Assembly (NCBI GenBank): GCA_964545075.1
Contig: CAZJFS010000015.1
Coordinates: 1 to 44,545 of the forward strand
From: DAOPXV01 sp035352535
GTDB taxonomy: Bacteria; Muiribacteriota; UBA9980
Reading direction: 5' to 3'
Length of the DNA: 44,545 nt
Part shown: piece by piece, positions 1 through 8,458 of the stretch
How positions within the stretch are numbered: position 1 is the stretch's first letter
Layout of the letters: every line of letters begins with the position of its first letter
Notes under the pieces: generated by a model
Seen by the model: only the letters and a program-made list of their open reading frames with translations
The model's database searches: none
What the model was told of the DNA's origin: nothing
Program-made: the position numbers and the translations under genes

Positions 1-173
1 TTATACTATATCCCCCGGATAAAAGTTTCAGATTTTCTTTTTTATTTGTGTTTTAGAAAAATTTACGGCGTCGAGAATGTTTCAGCCGGATCGTTACTTG
101 ATAAGACCGTAGTTGAAAAGCCGGCTATTTGATTTTAAAAATTTTTTATATGGATAAAACAGGCATAACAAAG

Positions 174-221
174 AAAATATCCTGAAAATACAAGACGCTC
201 CGTGTATTCACAGGATATTTC
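174..221 (-). terminator. Probable rho-independent terminator of the secretion ATPase operon
   Basis: A long hairpin: outer arms AAATATCCTG (175-184) and CAGGATATTT (211-220) are perfectly complementary, and inside them AATACA and TGTATT can also pair. Read on the minus strand the structure is followed by a T-rich stretch (TATTTTCTTTG). It lies about 30 bases beyond the stop codon at 252. Bases 1-173 show no convincing gene. Confidence 0.6.
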
Positions 222-251
222 ATGCAATATTTCGGCATATTGCCGGGCTAT

Positions 252-1736
252 TTATATTATTCCGAAAACTCTCTGAACTTCCTCGAATGAAGTGATGCCT
301 CGCTTTACCAGTTCTATTGCGCGTTTTTCAAGCGACGTAGTTATTAATTTTTTAAATTCAACCATATTTTTAGAGGCTATGGCTTCCTTCATGTCGCGGT
401 CGAATGTGACGACCTCGTACACTGGCGCTCTGCCTTTATAGCCTGAATTTAAACATATTTCACATCCGGCCGACTGATATATCGATGAAAGTCCCTGTTT
501 TTTAGCGGCGGCGGAAACTGCCTTAACCTTTTTTTTGCAGTCGCAAAGCACGCGAAGAAGAGCCTGCGAGATCGCGCCGTTTAAAATATTTGCGAGCATC
601 GATGGCTCCACGCCTTCCATTCTGACGAGCATATCTATTAATTCAAATATATTCTGCGAATGGAACTGGCCTATTACGACATGTCCGGTCTGGGCGGCTT
701 TAAGCGCAAGGTCTACGATCTCTTTGTTTTGAAATTCCCCGACGAATATGACGTCCGGGTCCGTTCTGAGGGCCGTTCTGATCGCGGCGGCGTAATCCAA
801 CCCTATCGAGGGATCGAGCGCGATCTGAGTGGCGCCGTTTATGAGCATTTCAAATGGCGTTTCAATGGTAACGACGTTCATTCCCTTTCCTATATATTCG
901 TATAGCATCGAATAGCACGTCGTCGTTTTTCCGGAGCCGCTCCTGCCGGTCACGGGGATGAAGCCGTACGGCCTGGCGATCATTTTTTTGATCGATCCAA
1001 TCTCTTCTTCGGAAAAGCGAAGTTTATCGAGTCCTATGACCGTTTCCGTTTTATTGATGAATCTTATCGTTATTTTTTCGCCGAGAAATACCGGCACCGT
1101 CGAAACTCTCAGGTCCAGCTCTTTTCCGCCGACCTTGATGAGCATTCTTCCGTCCTGCGGAAGCCTTTTTTCGGCGAGGTCCAGGCAAGCCATGAATTTT
1201 ACGCGGGCCGTGACTTTCGCGAGCATGTCTCGGTCGATGCCGGCCACTTCGCGGAGTATTCCGTTTACTCTATATTTTATCTGAGCGCCCCAGCCCTTGA
1301 CCGGAATTACGTGGAGGTCGCTGGCGTTTAACGTCGCGCATTCCTTGAGCCATTTATCTACGACGGATATAACCTCGTCATCTTTCGCGTTGATTTTAAG
1401 TTTTTCCGATCCCGCGATCGTAAGTTCAAGCGCCGGGTCGATCAAGGCGTCTGCTTCGAGGGCTTTTGAAAGCTCTTCAGTCATCCGGTCGAGACGGCCT
1501 TCCCATTCGCCCCGGTTGAAATATCCGATGTAATCGCGCGGAAATCCTATGTCTAAAAGAGCGGGGCCGAGATTTTTTCCGTCGCTTACGGTTTTTATCA
1601 GATAATCGACGAATTCCGTATCGTCCTTCATATAGCTATGTTTTCTGCATTTTTTAAGCGCGTCGATCAGTTGTTCCCCGGACGTGAGAAGCTGCGAGAA
1701 ATGTCTGAAAAAATCGGCGAGTATTTTTTTATTCAT
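252..1736 (-). CDS. Type II secretion/type IV pilus-type ATPase (GspE/PilB family) with N-terminal GspF-like domain
   Basis: Predicted cytoplasmic ATPase of the GspE/PilB/PilT family, 494 aa, that would power pseudopilus or pilus assembly. Residues 1-99 resemble the cytoplasmic helical domain of the inner-membrane platform protein GspF/PilC (FFRHFSQLLTSGEQLIDAL, then RGEWEGRLDRMTEEL, matching the usual AGE.SG.LDE..E.L). Residues about 105-494 are the ATPase: Walker A GRSGSGKT (264-271), Walker B-like DVIFVGEFQNKE (about 328-339), His box GQFHSQN (356-362) and a C-terminal zinc-ribbon remnant (C398, C400, C425, C428). Several signatures deviate: the Asp box reads VTIETPFE instead of VxVEDPVE, GEIRD is GEFQN, and the first cysteine pair is CDC rather than CxxC. 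A strong AAGGAGG lies just before the ATG. No pilin or GspF gene is nearby. The family is certain; whether it is an active motor is not. Confidence 0.85.
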   Translation of the reverse strand: MNKKILADFFRHFSQLLTSGEQLIDALKKCRKHSYMKDDTEFVDYLIKTVSDGKNLGPALLDIGFPRDYIGYFNRGEWEGRLDRMTEELSKALEADALIDPALELTIAGSEKLKINAKDDEVISVVDKWLKECATLNASDLHVIPVKGWGAQIKYRVNGILREVAGIDRDMLAKVTARVKFMACLDLAEKRLPQDGRMLIKVGGKELDLRVSTVPVFLGEKITIRFINKTETVIGLDKLRFSEEEIGSIKKMIARPYGFIPVTGRSGSGKTTTCYSMLYEYIGKGMNVVTIETPFEMLINGATQIALDPSIGLDYAAAIRTALRTDPDVIFVGEFQNKEIVDLALKAAQTGHVVIGQFHSQNIFELIDMLVRMEGVEPSMLANILNGAISQALLRVLCDCKKKVKAVSAAAKKQGLSSIYQSAGCEICLNSGYKGRAPVYEVVTFDRDMKEAIASKNMVEFKKLITTSLEKRAIELVKRGITSFEEVQRVFGII

Positions 1737-1845
1737 AAAACATCCTCCTTAAATTTAGAGGTTCTTTAATTATCTGAAATTTTTTCAGCCCTCAATCTTA
1801 ATGATGATCAGATAAAAAAGAAACCAAATTGACTCCACCCTGTTA

Positions 1846-2430
1846 TTAAACCACGTTGCGCCAGAGTTTCGGCGAATCGTCCAGGTCGCGCAACGCATGT
1901 TTCGGCGTAACCGGATTTTTCTCGCGAATCTCGAGCCACTTTTCAACCGAGCTCCTGCGGAACCTGATCTGGCCGGCCAGGGTCAAATAAGGAATATCGG
2001 AGAGAAGATCATATATACCCGCGAGCGGGATCTTTAAAAAATCGGCGAGTTCGCCTGGCGTCATTATTTCGGATGCCGCCGCGCCTTCATTTTTTATAAC
2101 GGCGTCTGTTTTAGCACCGGTCGTTTTTGAATTCGAGGCTTTCCGGCGTACCGTGCCTGTTTTGGGTCTATTGTTGCCGGATATTTCATCATTCTTAATT
2201 ATTGCCGAACGATCATCTTCTTCAAATCCTGTGGAAATTTTATCCGCCAGAAAAATTGGAATTTCCTCGTCTTTAAGTCCGTTCATGGCGTTTATAGTTT
2301 TTTTCATGGCGCTTATCTTTAACGCGCAATCTTTGCATTCGGCCATGTGCGATTCGATCCAGCGGATCTCTTCCGTTTCGGCCTCGTTATATAAAAAAGT
2401 TATTATCGATTCATCGGAAGGATGTTTCAT
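1846..2430 (-). CDS. Zinc-finger anti-sigma factor fused to an excisionase/MerR-type HTH domain
   Basis: 194 aa. Residues 1-40 form a ZAS-type anti-sigma zinc finger with the H-x3-C-x2-C signature (H28, C32, C35). A low-complexity linker (about 75-120) follows, and residues 122-168 form an excisionase-like helix-turn-helix (MTPGELADFLKIPLAGIYDL, then RFRRSSVEKWLE), a DNA-binding fold. There is no transmembrane segment, so this would be a soluble cytoplasmic anti-sigma, in contrast to the common membrane-anchored forms. The start ATG overlaps the stop of the sigma gene (ATGA at 2427-2430), and GGAG lies at good spacing, so the two genes are translationally coupled. By inference it binds and restrains the adjacent ECF sigma, and the HTH could bring the pair to DNA or act independently. 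Confidence 0.8.
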   Translation of the reverse strand: MKHPSDESIITFLYNEAETEEIRWIESHMAECKDCALKISAMKKTINAMNGLKDEEIPIFLADKISTGFEEDDRSAIIKNDEISGNNRPKTGTVRRKASNSKTTGAKTDAVIKNEGAAASEIMTPGELADFLKIPLAGIYDLLSDIPYLTLAGQIRFRRSSVEKWLEIREKNPVTPKHALRDLDDSPKLWRNVV

Positions 2431-2945
2431 GATTTTTCTCCTTCAAGTATCAGCCTGAGTTCTGAAACCGCCGCGAACATCCTGGATTTTATCGTGCCAA
2501 CTGGAATTTTCAAAATTTCGGCTATTTCGTTGAATTTAAGCTCCTGAAAATGTTTCAGTTCAAAAACTATTCGTTTTTCGTCAGATAATTTAGAAAGCAG
2601 AGTAGAGATGGTGTTTTCTTCATCCAGAGGTTTCTCTTTCGCGGCGATCCATGAGTGAAGCGGAATGATCTTGACCCTGTTCGCGCGGCCGTATTCCCTG
2701 AAATATATGTTTCGCGCCACCGCGTACGCCCAGGGCATGAAATCCCGCTCCCGCGAATAGTTATGGTTGAACCTATGTATGTCAAGAAAGAATTGCTGGC
2801 AAAGATCTTCCGCGTCCGTCGCGTCCGCTCCGAGGTGGCGGAACATTCTATAGAACCTCGGGGTTATGAGCCTCACGAGTTCCTCAAAATCGCTGAGTTC
2901 GCCGTCGATGTATCCGAGATATAATTTCTTCGCTTTTTCTTTCAT
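2427..2945 (-). CDS. ECF-type RNA polymerase sigma factor
   Basis: About 172 aa, an extracytoplasmic-function sigma-70 factor. Region 2 is visible in DAEDLCQQFFLDIHRF and FMPWAYAVARNIYFREY (promoter melting and -10 recognition), and region 4 in LKFNEIAEILKIPVGTIKSR (the -35-binding HTH). The sigma-1.1 and sigma-3 regions are absent, as expected for the group. Its stop codon overlaps the start of the anti-sigma gene by 4 bases. The start is uncertain: ATGs at 2945, 2954 and 2981 are all in frame and none has a clear Shine-Dalgarno; 2945 begins at the sequence MKEKAKKLYLG and gives the usual family length. The targets are unknown; the secretion ATPase immediately downstream is the obvious candidate. 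Confidence 0.88.
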   Translation of the reverse strand: MKEKAKKLYLGYIDGELSDFEELVRLITPRFYRMFRHLGADATDAEDLCQQFFLDIHRFNHNYSRERDFMPWAYAVARNIYFREYGRANRVKIIPLHSWIAAKEKPLDEENTISTLLSKLSDEKRIVFELKHFQELKFNEIAEILKIPVGTIKSRMFAAVSELRLILEGEKS

Positions 2946-3139
2946 GCCATACATTATCCCAGAAAATGGCAAAAGGTTCAAATAATTTAAAAAAATTATG
3001 CTATCAAGATGCGTTTTTTTAAATTTTCAAATGCAAATTATTCCGATATATTATTATCATAATGTTAAAGCATCCGGCGAAGAAACGTTTTCAGATATTC
3101 GAACATACGCTTAAATTCGATCCCGTAAGCTTGTATTGT

Positions 3140-5059
3140 TTATTTTATCAGCTCAAAGCTCGCTATCATCTTTTTGAAATCGGCCTCGTATTTATTATAT
3201 TCGGTTTCGGGCGCGATACACGCGAAGAGATAGCCTTCGGTATTTTGAAGAAGTATCGTGTTTTCATTTATAATAGTCATAGTCCTTATTTTGCCGGCCG
3301 TCTGGCTGAACCTTATGCGCACGGCCGGAATGCCGGCTATTTTCGTTTCGCCATCCGAGATCTTTTTAAAATCCTTCATCTTTCCGGAGAGAGCGGAAAT
3401 TCTGCCGTCAAGGATGGTTTTTGGTGAAAGCCCTTGCGGCACGGAGAACATGACGATCGCGAAATCCACGGCTTCGTTTTCGCCAGGTTTGGCTGAAACC
3501 GTTATGATGTTTCCGATCTTATCTTCCTTGAGCTTCCATTTTTTATTCGGAACGCTTATGCGGCAGTTATATTCGGCGCTCGTATAAGTATTTCCGCTAA
3601 TTCCTGATTTAATATCGCTTCTTGCCGGTTCGTTCTCAAAATCGATAATGGATATGTCAAGATTGTCTATGAGTTTGGTTCTGACGTTCTGGGTGCCGTC
3701 GATGGTATCGGAATCGATAAACTTTATGTGCGTTATGCCTGAAACGAAATCGCCCGTGCTCGGGTCGACCGCGATCCATTTTCCGCCTATATAAACCTCG
3801 TTCCACATGTGTCCCATCCACATCGCGCCGGTATTTGAAACGCCGAGCGATATTTTTACCGGGATTTTAAGGGCGCGGGCGAGCGAGGCGAATAATATGG
3901 CGTTTTCACTGCATTTTCCGCATTTCTTCTTCAGTATTTCAGGGGCCGAAAGGGTTTCGGCGATAAAATTCGTCTTTATGTTATCCTTGATCCATTTAAG
4001 AATGTTCCTTACGCTCTTTACCGCGTCGGATGATCCGGCGTCGAGCTTTTTCGCGAGTTTTATCACGTCTTTATCCGAAGTGATAATATATTCTGATTCG
4101 CCGATATATTTCTCCAGCCCAACCGCCGGAGGCGCGATTGCAACCGGAGCGGTATCGAGAAAAGTTTTTTTCAGTTCGAGAGTCACCTCATAACGGCCAG
4201 CCTCGCATTTTTGAGAAACTACCGTCTGGCGGTTATCGATGAGAGCGAAATCCTCCGCCGGTATGTTCATCCATCTGACGGCCACTTTAGCTTTTATTAC
4301 CTTGTTTACGTTTCCGGTATTCTTATCGATCTTGATCGTGAGATCGGAGTCGTCGTTGGCGACGGCTTTTAATTTTCCAACGACCTTTTCGTCCGTCTGG
4401 TACGATTTGTTATCGACCCTGTTGAGGGTTTCAATGGCTCTTCTTGAACTTATAACGCGACCGTCCGCGGTTATTTCCATGATTTCCGGCATATTTCCGC
4501 GCATCGTGACTTCCGCCTCCACGGTGCCCTTGTTGTCTTTTAAAACTTTGACCGCGACAAAACGAATATTATGAAGATCGAATATATTGAATGAAAAATT
4601 CTTTTCGGAAGCTCTCCTTGCTATAAGATCTGGGATATTTACCTCAAAATACAGATCCTTCAAGGGGAAAGAAATTTCGTTCACGCCGCCGGAAAGATCG
4701 TCGTATTTGACCTTTAGTTTTCCGTCCGCGACGGACCCGGTGATCATGGACGTTTTAACCTTGAATTTATCTTTAAGTTCAAACGATACCGGAACGAAGT
4801 TCTTATCGGTTATAAAAACGCCCTTTTCTTTTATGTCCTGTTGTGAAACGCCAACGACGTCTATTTTATAACCCCTTTCGATATCGTATTTCAATTTATC
4901 GGCGCCGTCCGCGTTCATTTTGACGTGTTCGTATCCGAAGATCGTGCCTTTGCGCTCATAGGCCAGCCAGCTTTCCTTCAAAATTCCGGCGCCGCCGGCG
5001 GTAACGGATATCAATAAAGAAGCGAGGATAATCATTATGACATAAAAATTCTTTTTCAT
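3140..5059 (-). CDS. Secreted transglutaminase-like (papain-fold) protein
   Basis: 639 aa with an N-terminal signal peptide (MKKNFYVIMIILASLLISV), so it is probably periplasmic or exported. Residues 350-440 contain the transglutaminase-core triad: Cys383 in CGKCSEN, His417 in GHMWNEVYI and Asp432 in AVDPSTGD. The N-terminal 300 residues are beta-rich and unrecognised. The C-terminal part (about 500-639) resembles a stress- or PsbP-like beta domain but I cannot name it. An upstream in-frame ATG at 5248 exists, but the ATG at 5059 has a good CAGGAG seven bases away and starts directly on the signal peptide, so I choose it. The fold usually means a protease or amide hydrolase or cross-linking enzyme; the substrate is unknown. 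Confidence 0.8.
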   Translation of the reverse strand: MKKNFYVIMIILASLLISVTAGGAGILKESWLAYERKGTIFGYEHVKMNADGADKLKYDIERGYKIDVVGVSQQDIKEKGVFITDKNFVPVSFELKDKFKVKTSMITGSVADGKLKVKYDDLSGGVNEISFPLKDLYFEVNIPDLIARRASEKNFSFNIFDLHNIRFVAVKVLKDNKGTVEAEVTMRGNMPEIMEITADGRVISSRRAIETLNRVDNKSYQTDEKVVGKLKAVANDDSDLTIKIDKNTGNVNKVIKAKVAVRWMNIPAEDFALIDNRQTVVSQKCEAGRYEVTLELKKTFLDTAPVAIAPPAVGLEKYIGESEYIITSDKDVIKLAKKLDAGSSDAVKSVRNILKWIKDNIKTNFIAETLSAPEILKKKCGKCSENAILFASLARALKIPVKISLGVSNTGAMWMGHMWNEVYIGGKWIAVDPSTGDFVSGITHIKFIDSDTIDGTQNVRTKLIDNLDISIIDFENEPARSDIKSGISGNTYTSAEYNCRISVPNKKWKLKEDKIGNIITVSAKPGENEAVDFAIVMFSVPQGLSPKTILDGRISALSGKMKDFKKISDGETKIAGIPAVRIRFSQTAGKIRTMTIINENTILLQNTEGYLFACIAPETEYNKYEADFKKMIASFELIK

Positions 5060-5168
5060 CAGTATTCTCCTGTTTATATTATAATATTTTAATTTATTGC
5101 CGCGCCGTTGCGCTGGAACAATTCCGGAAAAGCCAGACGGCGGAAACGATAGAAAAATTATGAGTATG

Positions 5169-5177
5169 ATTATAGCA
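5169..5177 (-). promoter_or_regulatory. Extended -10 promoter for the transglutaminase-like gene
   Basis: On the minus strand the sequence reads TGCTATAAT, an extended -10 (TGn-TATAAT), about 110 bases upstream of the start at 5059. No good -35 is visible, which is tolerated with an extended -10. Confidence 0.5.
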
Positions 5178-5216
5178 TAAAACGTGAAAAAAGTTGGATA
5201 AAAATTCAGATAAAAA

Positions 5217-5245
5217 TTTACAAAAAATTTAAAGCTTGGTATAAT
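5217..5245 (+). promoter_or_regulatory. Promoter for the lipoprotein gene
   Basis: TTTACA (5217-5222), a 17-base spacer, then TATAAT (5240-5245) preceded by TGG, so it is also an extended -10. It faces the lipoprotein gene at 5358 and gives a leader of about 100 bases. It partly overlaps the decayed paralogue fragment at 5241-5315. Confidence 0.65.
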
Positions 5246-5315
5246 CATTCAAAACGGTATTTCGGATTATGCGCTTTCCGCCGTAACCGACGCGATAATG
5301 AAAAACGAGATTTAG
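5241..5315 (+). pseudogene. Remnant of a paralogue of the downstream lipoprotein gene
   Basis: One frame translates as IIQNGISDYALSAVTDAIMK followed by NEI and a stop. It aligns with residues about 35-60 of the downstream lipoprotein (VVQSLTLAQQYNSAVTDAMM). Twenty consecutive bases are identical (5277-5296 and 5496-5515) and the similarity is in frame, so it is a fragment of a duplicated gene rather than a chance match. Nothing else of that copy survives nearby. Confidence 0.6.
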
Positions 5316-5357
5316 CGTAAAAGGGTAATTTACAAAAATTTTATAAAAGGGGTTTTT

Positions 5358-6092
5358 ATGAACACGACTTTTAAAAAAATCTATCTGGCTATTCTTCTGG
5401 TTTTAATATCGCTGAATTTTAGTGCCTGCAGCGGTATATTCAGTGATGATGATACAGCCGTCGTTCAATCTTTGACTCTCGCCCAGCAGTACAACTCCGC
5501 CGTAACCGACGCGATGATGAAAACGGACGTTTATAATAATCTTATCGCGATATATTCCACCAATGAAAATCTCGTATGGGATTCGTCGCATACCAGGATC
5601 GCCGTCCTTTCGGTTATGAAGCCCGGAAGGGAGTCGACCTACAGTCCGGCCGGCAAGGAAATTAATATTCAATGGAAGTCATTCGTTACGGTGGCGCCCC
5701 AGCTTAAAAGCGCCGTTAAAAACTCGACATATTCCAATTTAAATTTAAGGGTGGAAGAATTTCTGGGATTGCCCGACGCCGGTTATAATTACTGCGTCGA
5801 GCTATGGGTAAAACCGTCCTCGCTCTTCAGGCCGTCGCCCGACCCTGAAATAGACGACACCGTCGCTGAAACCACATACAGGCCCGGAACATCGCAGGAA
5901 TATATCAACTGGCTCAACCAGCAGATATATGAATCATATTACAGCGGCAGCAAATTTCCGTTCACGAGGCTCGGCTATACATACGATTGGGGCGGGTCCA
6001 CGAAATTCGGCATGAGCGAATTCGTCATACAAACCGGTTCCACCGTGGAAGTGAAACTTCCGGCGACGGCGTTCGCCGAATATTTTAAATAA
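5358..6092 (+). CDS. Predicted lipoprotein of unknown function
   Basis: 244 aa. It has an N-terminal lipoprotein signal: charged start (MNTTFKK), hydrophobic core (IYLAILLVLISL) and the lipobox FSAC, with lipidated Cys24. The mature part is soluble, without further membrane segments, rich in Tyr, Thr and Pro, and shows no family signature I recognise. AAAGGGG lies upstream of the ATG. It is transcribed divergently from the transglutaminase-like gene, separated by a 300-base region that holds two promoters and a fragment of a paralogous copy. It should sit in the inner or outer membrane facing the periplasm; function unknown. Confidence 0.75.
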   Translation: MNTTFKKIYLAILLVLISLNFSACSGIFSDDDTAVVQSLTLAQQYNSAVTDAMMKTDVYNNLIAIYSTNENLVWDSSHTRIAVLSVMKPGRESTYSPAGKEINIQWKSFVTVAPQLKSAVKNSTYSNLNLRVEEFLGLPDAGYNYCVELWVKPSSLFRPSPDPEIDDTVAETTYRPGTSQEYINWLNQQIYESYYSGSKFPFTRLGYTYDWGGSTKFGMSEFVIQTGSTVEVKLPATAFAEYFK

Positions 6093-6247
6093 ATATCAGC
6101 CTCTATGCCATAACGGCATGAGTGTGAGTAATATCTCTCCGCCGGCCAGGCTGAAAAGGTATGCTGATATGACGCATATCAGGATCTTGCGATCTTGGGT
6201 GGCGATGTTTTTTTAGATAGAACAGGTATTTTTAGAAGGAAATTAAA

Positions 6248-7570
6248 ATGTCGCAAAACTCTATCGGTTTAAAAAAAACTGAATATATAAAACTTTCACA
6301 CTCGCAGAAAAGGGTTTATTACCTTCAAAACTATTATCCCGGAACTACGATGTGGAATATTTTAATTTCGGCTATTTTCAAACGCTCAATAAAAACTGAT
6401 GTTTTAAAGAAAGCGATAAATTTATTCATAAAAAACAATGAAAATGCCAGGATCCGTATCGCGGACAAAAAAGGCGGTCCATTTCAATATATCAGCGAAT
6501 ATAAAGAGACCGGGGTAAACTATCTTGATTTTTCCGGAGCCGGCGGGGAGGAAAAATTCCGCGAATGGATTGAAACTCAGGCTGAAAAATCCTTTGGACC
6601 ATTTTTTGACGCCGACCTTTTTTACTTTGCGATATTAAAAAAAGAGGACGGCCGCGAAGGTTTTTTCGCGAAACTCCACCATATAGCTTTCGACGGCGCC
6701 GCCATGGTAGCCGTCGTTAATAAGATCGTCGAGTATTATAATAAGCTCGAATCAGGCGCGGAAACCGTCGCCGAAAAGTTCGTTTCGTATTTTGATTATG
6801 TCGGGATCGAAGAAAAGTATATAAAAAGCGAAGATTTTAAAGCCGACAGAAAATACTGGAATAAAATGTACTCGCGAAAAACTCTGCCGCTTGAAATAAA
6901 ACCCGGCGTGGAAACTGACGATTGCGCGATATCGAGAATTTTTTATGAATTTCCCAGGGAAATCTCTGAAAAGGTCTATCAATATTCCGATGAAAAGAAA
7001 TGCTCGGCGTTCAAGGTTTTTATGTCCTCTATATACGCATATTTACACAGGATTTCGCATAACGAAGATATCGTCGTTGAAACGGCTTGCCACGGGCGGC
7101 CGCCGGAGTTTAAAAACAATACCGGGATGTTCGTGAGCAATATAGCCCACCGCCTTGAGGTGTTTCCGGATATGAAATTCTCCGAGCTGGTCGAAAAATT
7201 CATTTCGTCGTTCGGCGAAACGGTGGAACATCAAAGATATCCGCTGGATATTCTGATCCCTTATCTTATAAAAAAAGAACACGATATAAAAAATATGTTC
7301 ACCGTAGCGATCATACAATATTATAAAAATCTTTACGCCGAGGACGTCGATACCGTATCCTACAGCGCGAGCGAGTCCTCGAACACTCTCGCTTTTTACA
7401 TCAGTTACGACAACAAAAAAAAGGATAAAATAGAATTTTTCCTCGATTACAAGACCGCGATATTCAATGGGTCTGAAATAAAGAAGATGATCGCCGGACT
7501 TATAAATATGCTTTCCGACGCCGTGACGCATACGGATAAAAAAATCGCGGACCTGAAATTTTCAAGATAG
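6248..7570 (+). CDS. Stand-alone condensation-domain protein (NRPS C-domain/acyltransferase superfamily)
   Basis: 440 aa, the length of one complete condensation domain. The active-site motif HHxxxDG is intact (HHIAFDG, 144-150). Other C-domain landmarks are visible: C1 (LSHSQKRVYYLQNYYPGTTM, near residue 16), a YFDY-like block followed by DRKYWNKMY (C4), and NTGMFVSNIAHRL (C5). These enzymes join acyl or aminoacyl groups to amines or alcohols, usually between carrier proteins. There is no adenylation, carrier or thioesterase domain in this protein or in the window, so it may act as a free acyltransferase or serve a pathway encoded elsewhere. AGAAGGA lies upstream of the ATG. Bases 6093-6247 between it and the lipoprotein gene hold only a weak 5-bp hairpin (ATGCC/GGCAT). 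Confidence 0.83.
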   Translation: MSQNSIGLKKTEYIKLSHSQKRVYYLQNYYPGTTMWNILISAIFKRSIKTDVLKKAINLFIKNNENARIRIADKKGGPFQYISEYKETGVNYLDFSGAGGEEKFREWIETQAEKSFGPFFDADLFYFAILKKEDGREGFFAKLHHIAFDGAAMVAVVNKIVEYYNKLESGAETVAEKFVSYFDYVGIEEKYIKSEDFKADRKYWNKMYSRKTLPLEIKPGVETDDCAISRIFYEFPREISEKVYQYSDEKKCSAFKVFMSSIYAYLHRISHNEDIVVETACHGRPPEFKNNTGMFVSNIAHRLEVFPDMKFSELVEKFISSFGETVEHQRYPLDILIPYLIKKEHDIKNMFTVAIIQYYKNLYAEDVDTVSYSASESSNTLAFYISYDNKKKDKIEFFLDYKTAIFNGSEIKKMIAGLINMLSDAVTHTDKKIADLKFSR

Positions 7571-7652
7571 AATTGTGAAAATAAAAGGTCTATACGCGCC
7601 AATATGGTTATGGTTGATGACGCCTGTTATGAAAAGCAGTTTTATTCCTTTG

Positions 7653-8168
7653 TCATTTAATTTCAAATTCGTTGGAGTTGGAATAAAGCCACTTGTATTT
7701 ACCCACGCCGCCCGCGGGCCTTATTTGATAAATTATCCTGATGCCGTATTTTCCGGCGGTTAATTTTTTCTGTGAAAACACGCCTTCGCTTATCTTTTCG
7801 AAATGCGCGGCCGTGCATTCGATCGTGAAAGTTTCGCCGATCTTAAATTCCGACGGCGGTCCGATATCGTAATCGATTCCCGGGTTGCGGTATTTGAGTT
7901 CCGTTTTCGATCCGTCGGGATTATGGCGCTCGATGCAGTCAACGCATATCACGCTGTTGGCATGGATATACGCGAATGACGCCGAAGCGTTTTTTATCGA
8001 AACGCTTATATTGTCAGTGGCGGCGTATATGTTTTTATCGGTTGAAACTATTACCTCTCCGCTTGTAACGACATATTCATTTATCTCTCCGGCATGGGAA
8101 ATTTTTGCGAAGCCGTTAAATGCGATCATGAAAAATAGAATTGGAATAAAAAAAACTTTGCGATTCAT
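7653..8168 (-). CDS. Small secreted protein, probable Ig-like fold, function unknown
   Basis: 171 aa. The N-terminus is a signal peptide (MNRKVFFIPILFFMIAFNGF, then AKISHAGE as the likely cleavage region). The mature part is beta-rich (VSIKNASASFAYIHAN, then EFKIGETFTIECTA and YGIRIIYQIR), the pattern of an immunoglobulin-like beta sandwich. Two close cysteines (VICVDCIE) could form a disulfide or bind metal. In-frame ATGs exist further upstream (8291, 8180), but the ATG at 8168 has GGAGG five bases away and starts on the signal peptide. It is convergent with the condensation-domain gene. I recognise no family. Confidence 0.68.
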   Translation of the reverse strand: MNRKVFFIPILFFMIAFNGFAKISHAGEINEYVVTSGEVIVSTDKNIYAATDNISVSIKNASASFAYIHANSVICVDCIERHNPDGSKTELKYRNPGIDYDIGPPSEFKIGETFTIECTAAHFEKISEGVFSQKKLTAGKYGIRIIYQIRPAGGVGKYKWLYSNSNEFEIK

Positions 8169-8428
8169 GTTAGCCTCCATAAATAACTTGTGAAAATTTA
8201 TATCAGTCTTTTTAATATTACTATAATTAAAAGCTAAAATCAATTGATATATGAATCCGGTGGCGTGGCGGTAATGAAAACCGGTCTTCAAATTTGACGC
8301 AGGCCTTATAGTTTAACGGTTGCGCGTCCTGAAAATATTAAAATTTCGTATTCCTATCGTATTTTTGGCGGGCGCTTGACAAACAGCATTATATGTGGTA
8401 ATTCTCTTTTAAATGATTTAAAAAATAG

Positions 8429-8434
8429 TATAAT
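8429..8434 (+). promoter_or_regulatory. Possible -10 element for the ferritin-like gene
   Basis: TATAAT lies 25 bases before the ATG at 8459. No matching -35 sits at the right distance; a TTGACA at 8376-8381 is too far away and has no -10 of its own. The rest of 8169-8458 shows nothing further. Confidence 0.3.
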
Positions 8435-8458
8435 AAAAAACCAGGGAGGATTTTTTTC

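Noticed and set aside
535..1533. Several plus-strand open frames opposite the secretion ATPase
   Set aside because: They are antisense to a well-supported gene, lack ribosome-binding sites and show no protein-like pattern.
3062..4871. Plus-strand frames of 90-130 codons opposite the transglutaminase-like gene
   Set aside because: Composition effects of the coding strand; no motif, start site or promoter.
8376..8404. TTGACA upstream of the ferritin-like gene
   Set aside because: The hexamer at the proper distance (TAATTC) is a poor -10, and the real -10 is probably TATAAT at 8429.
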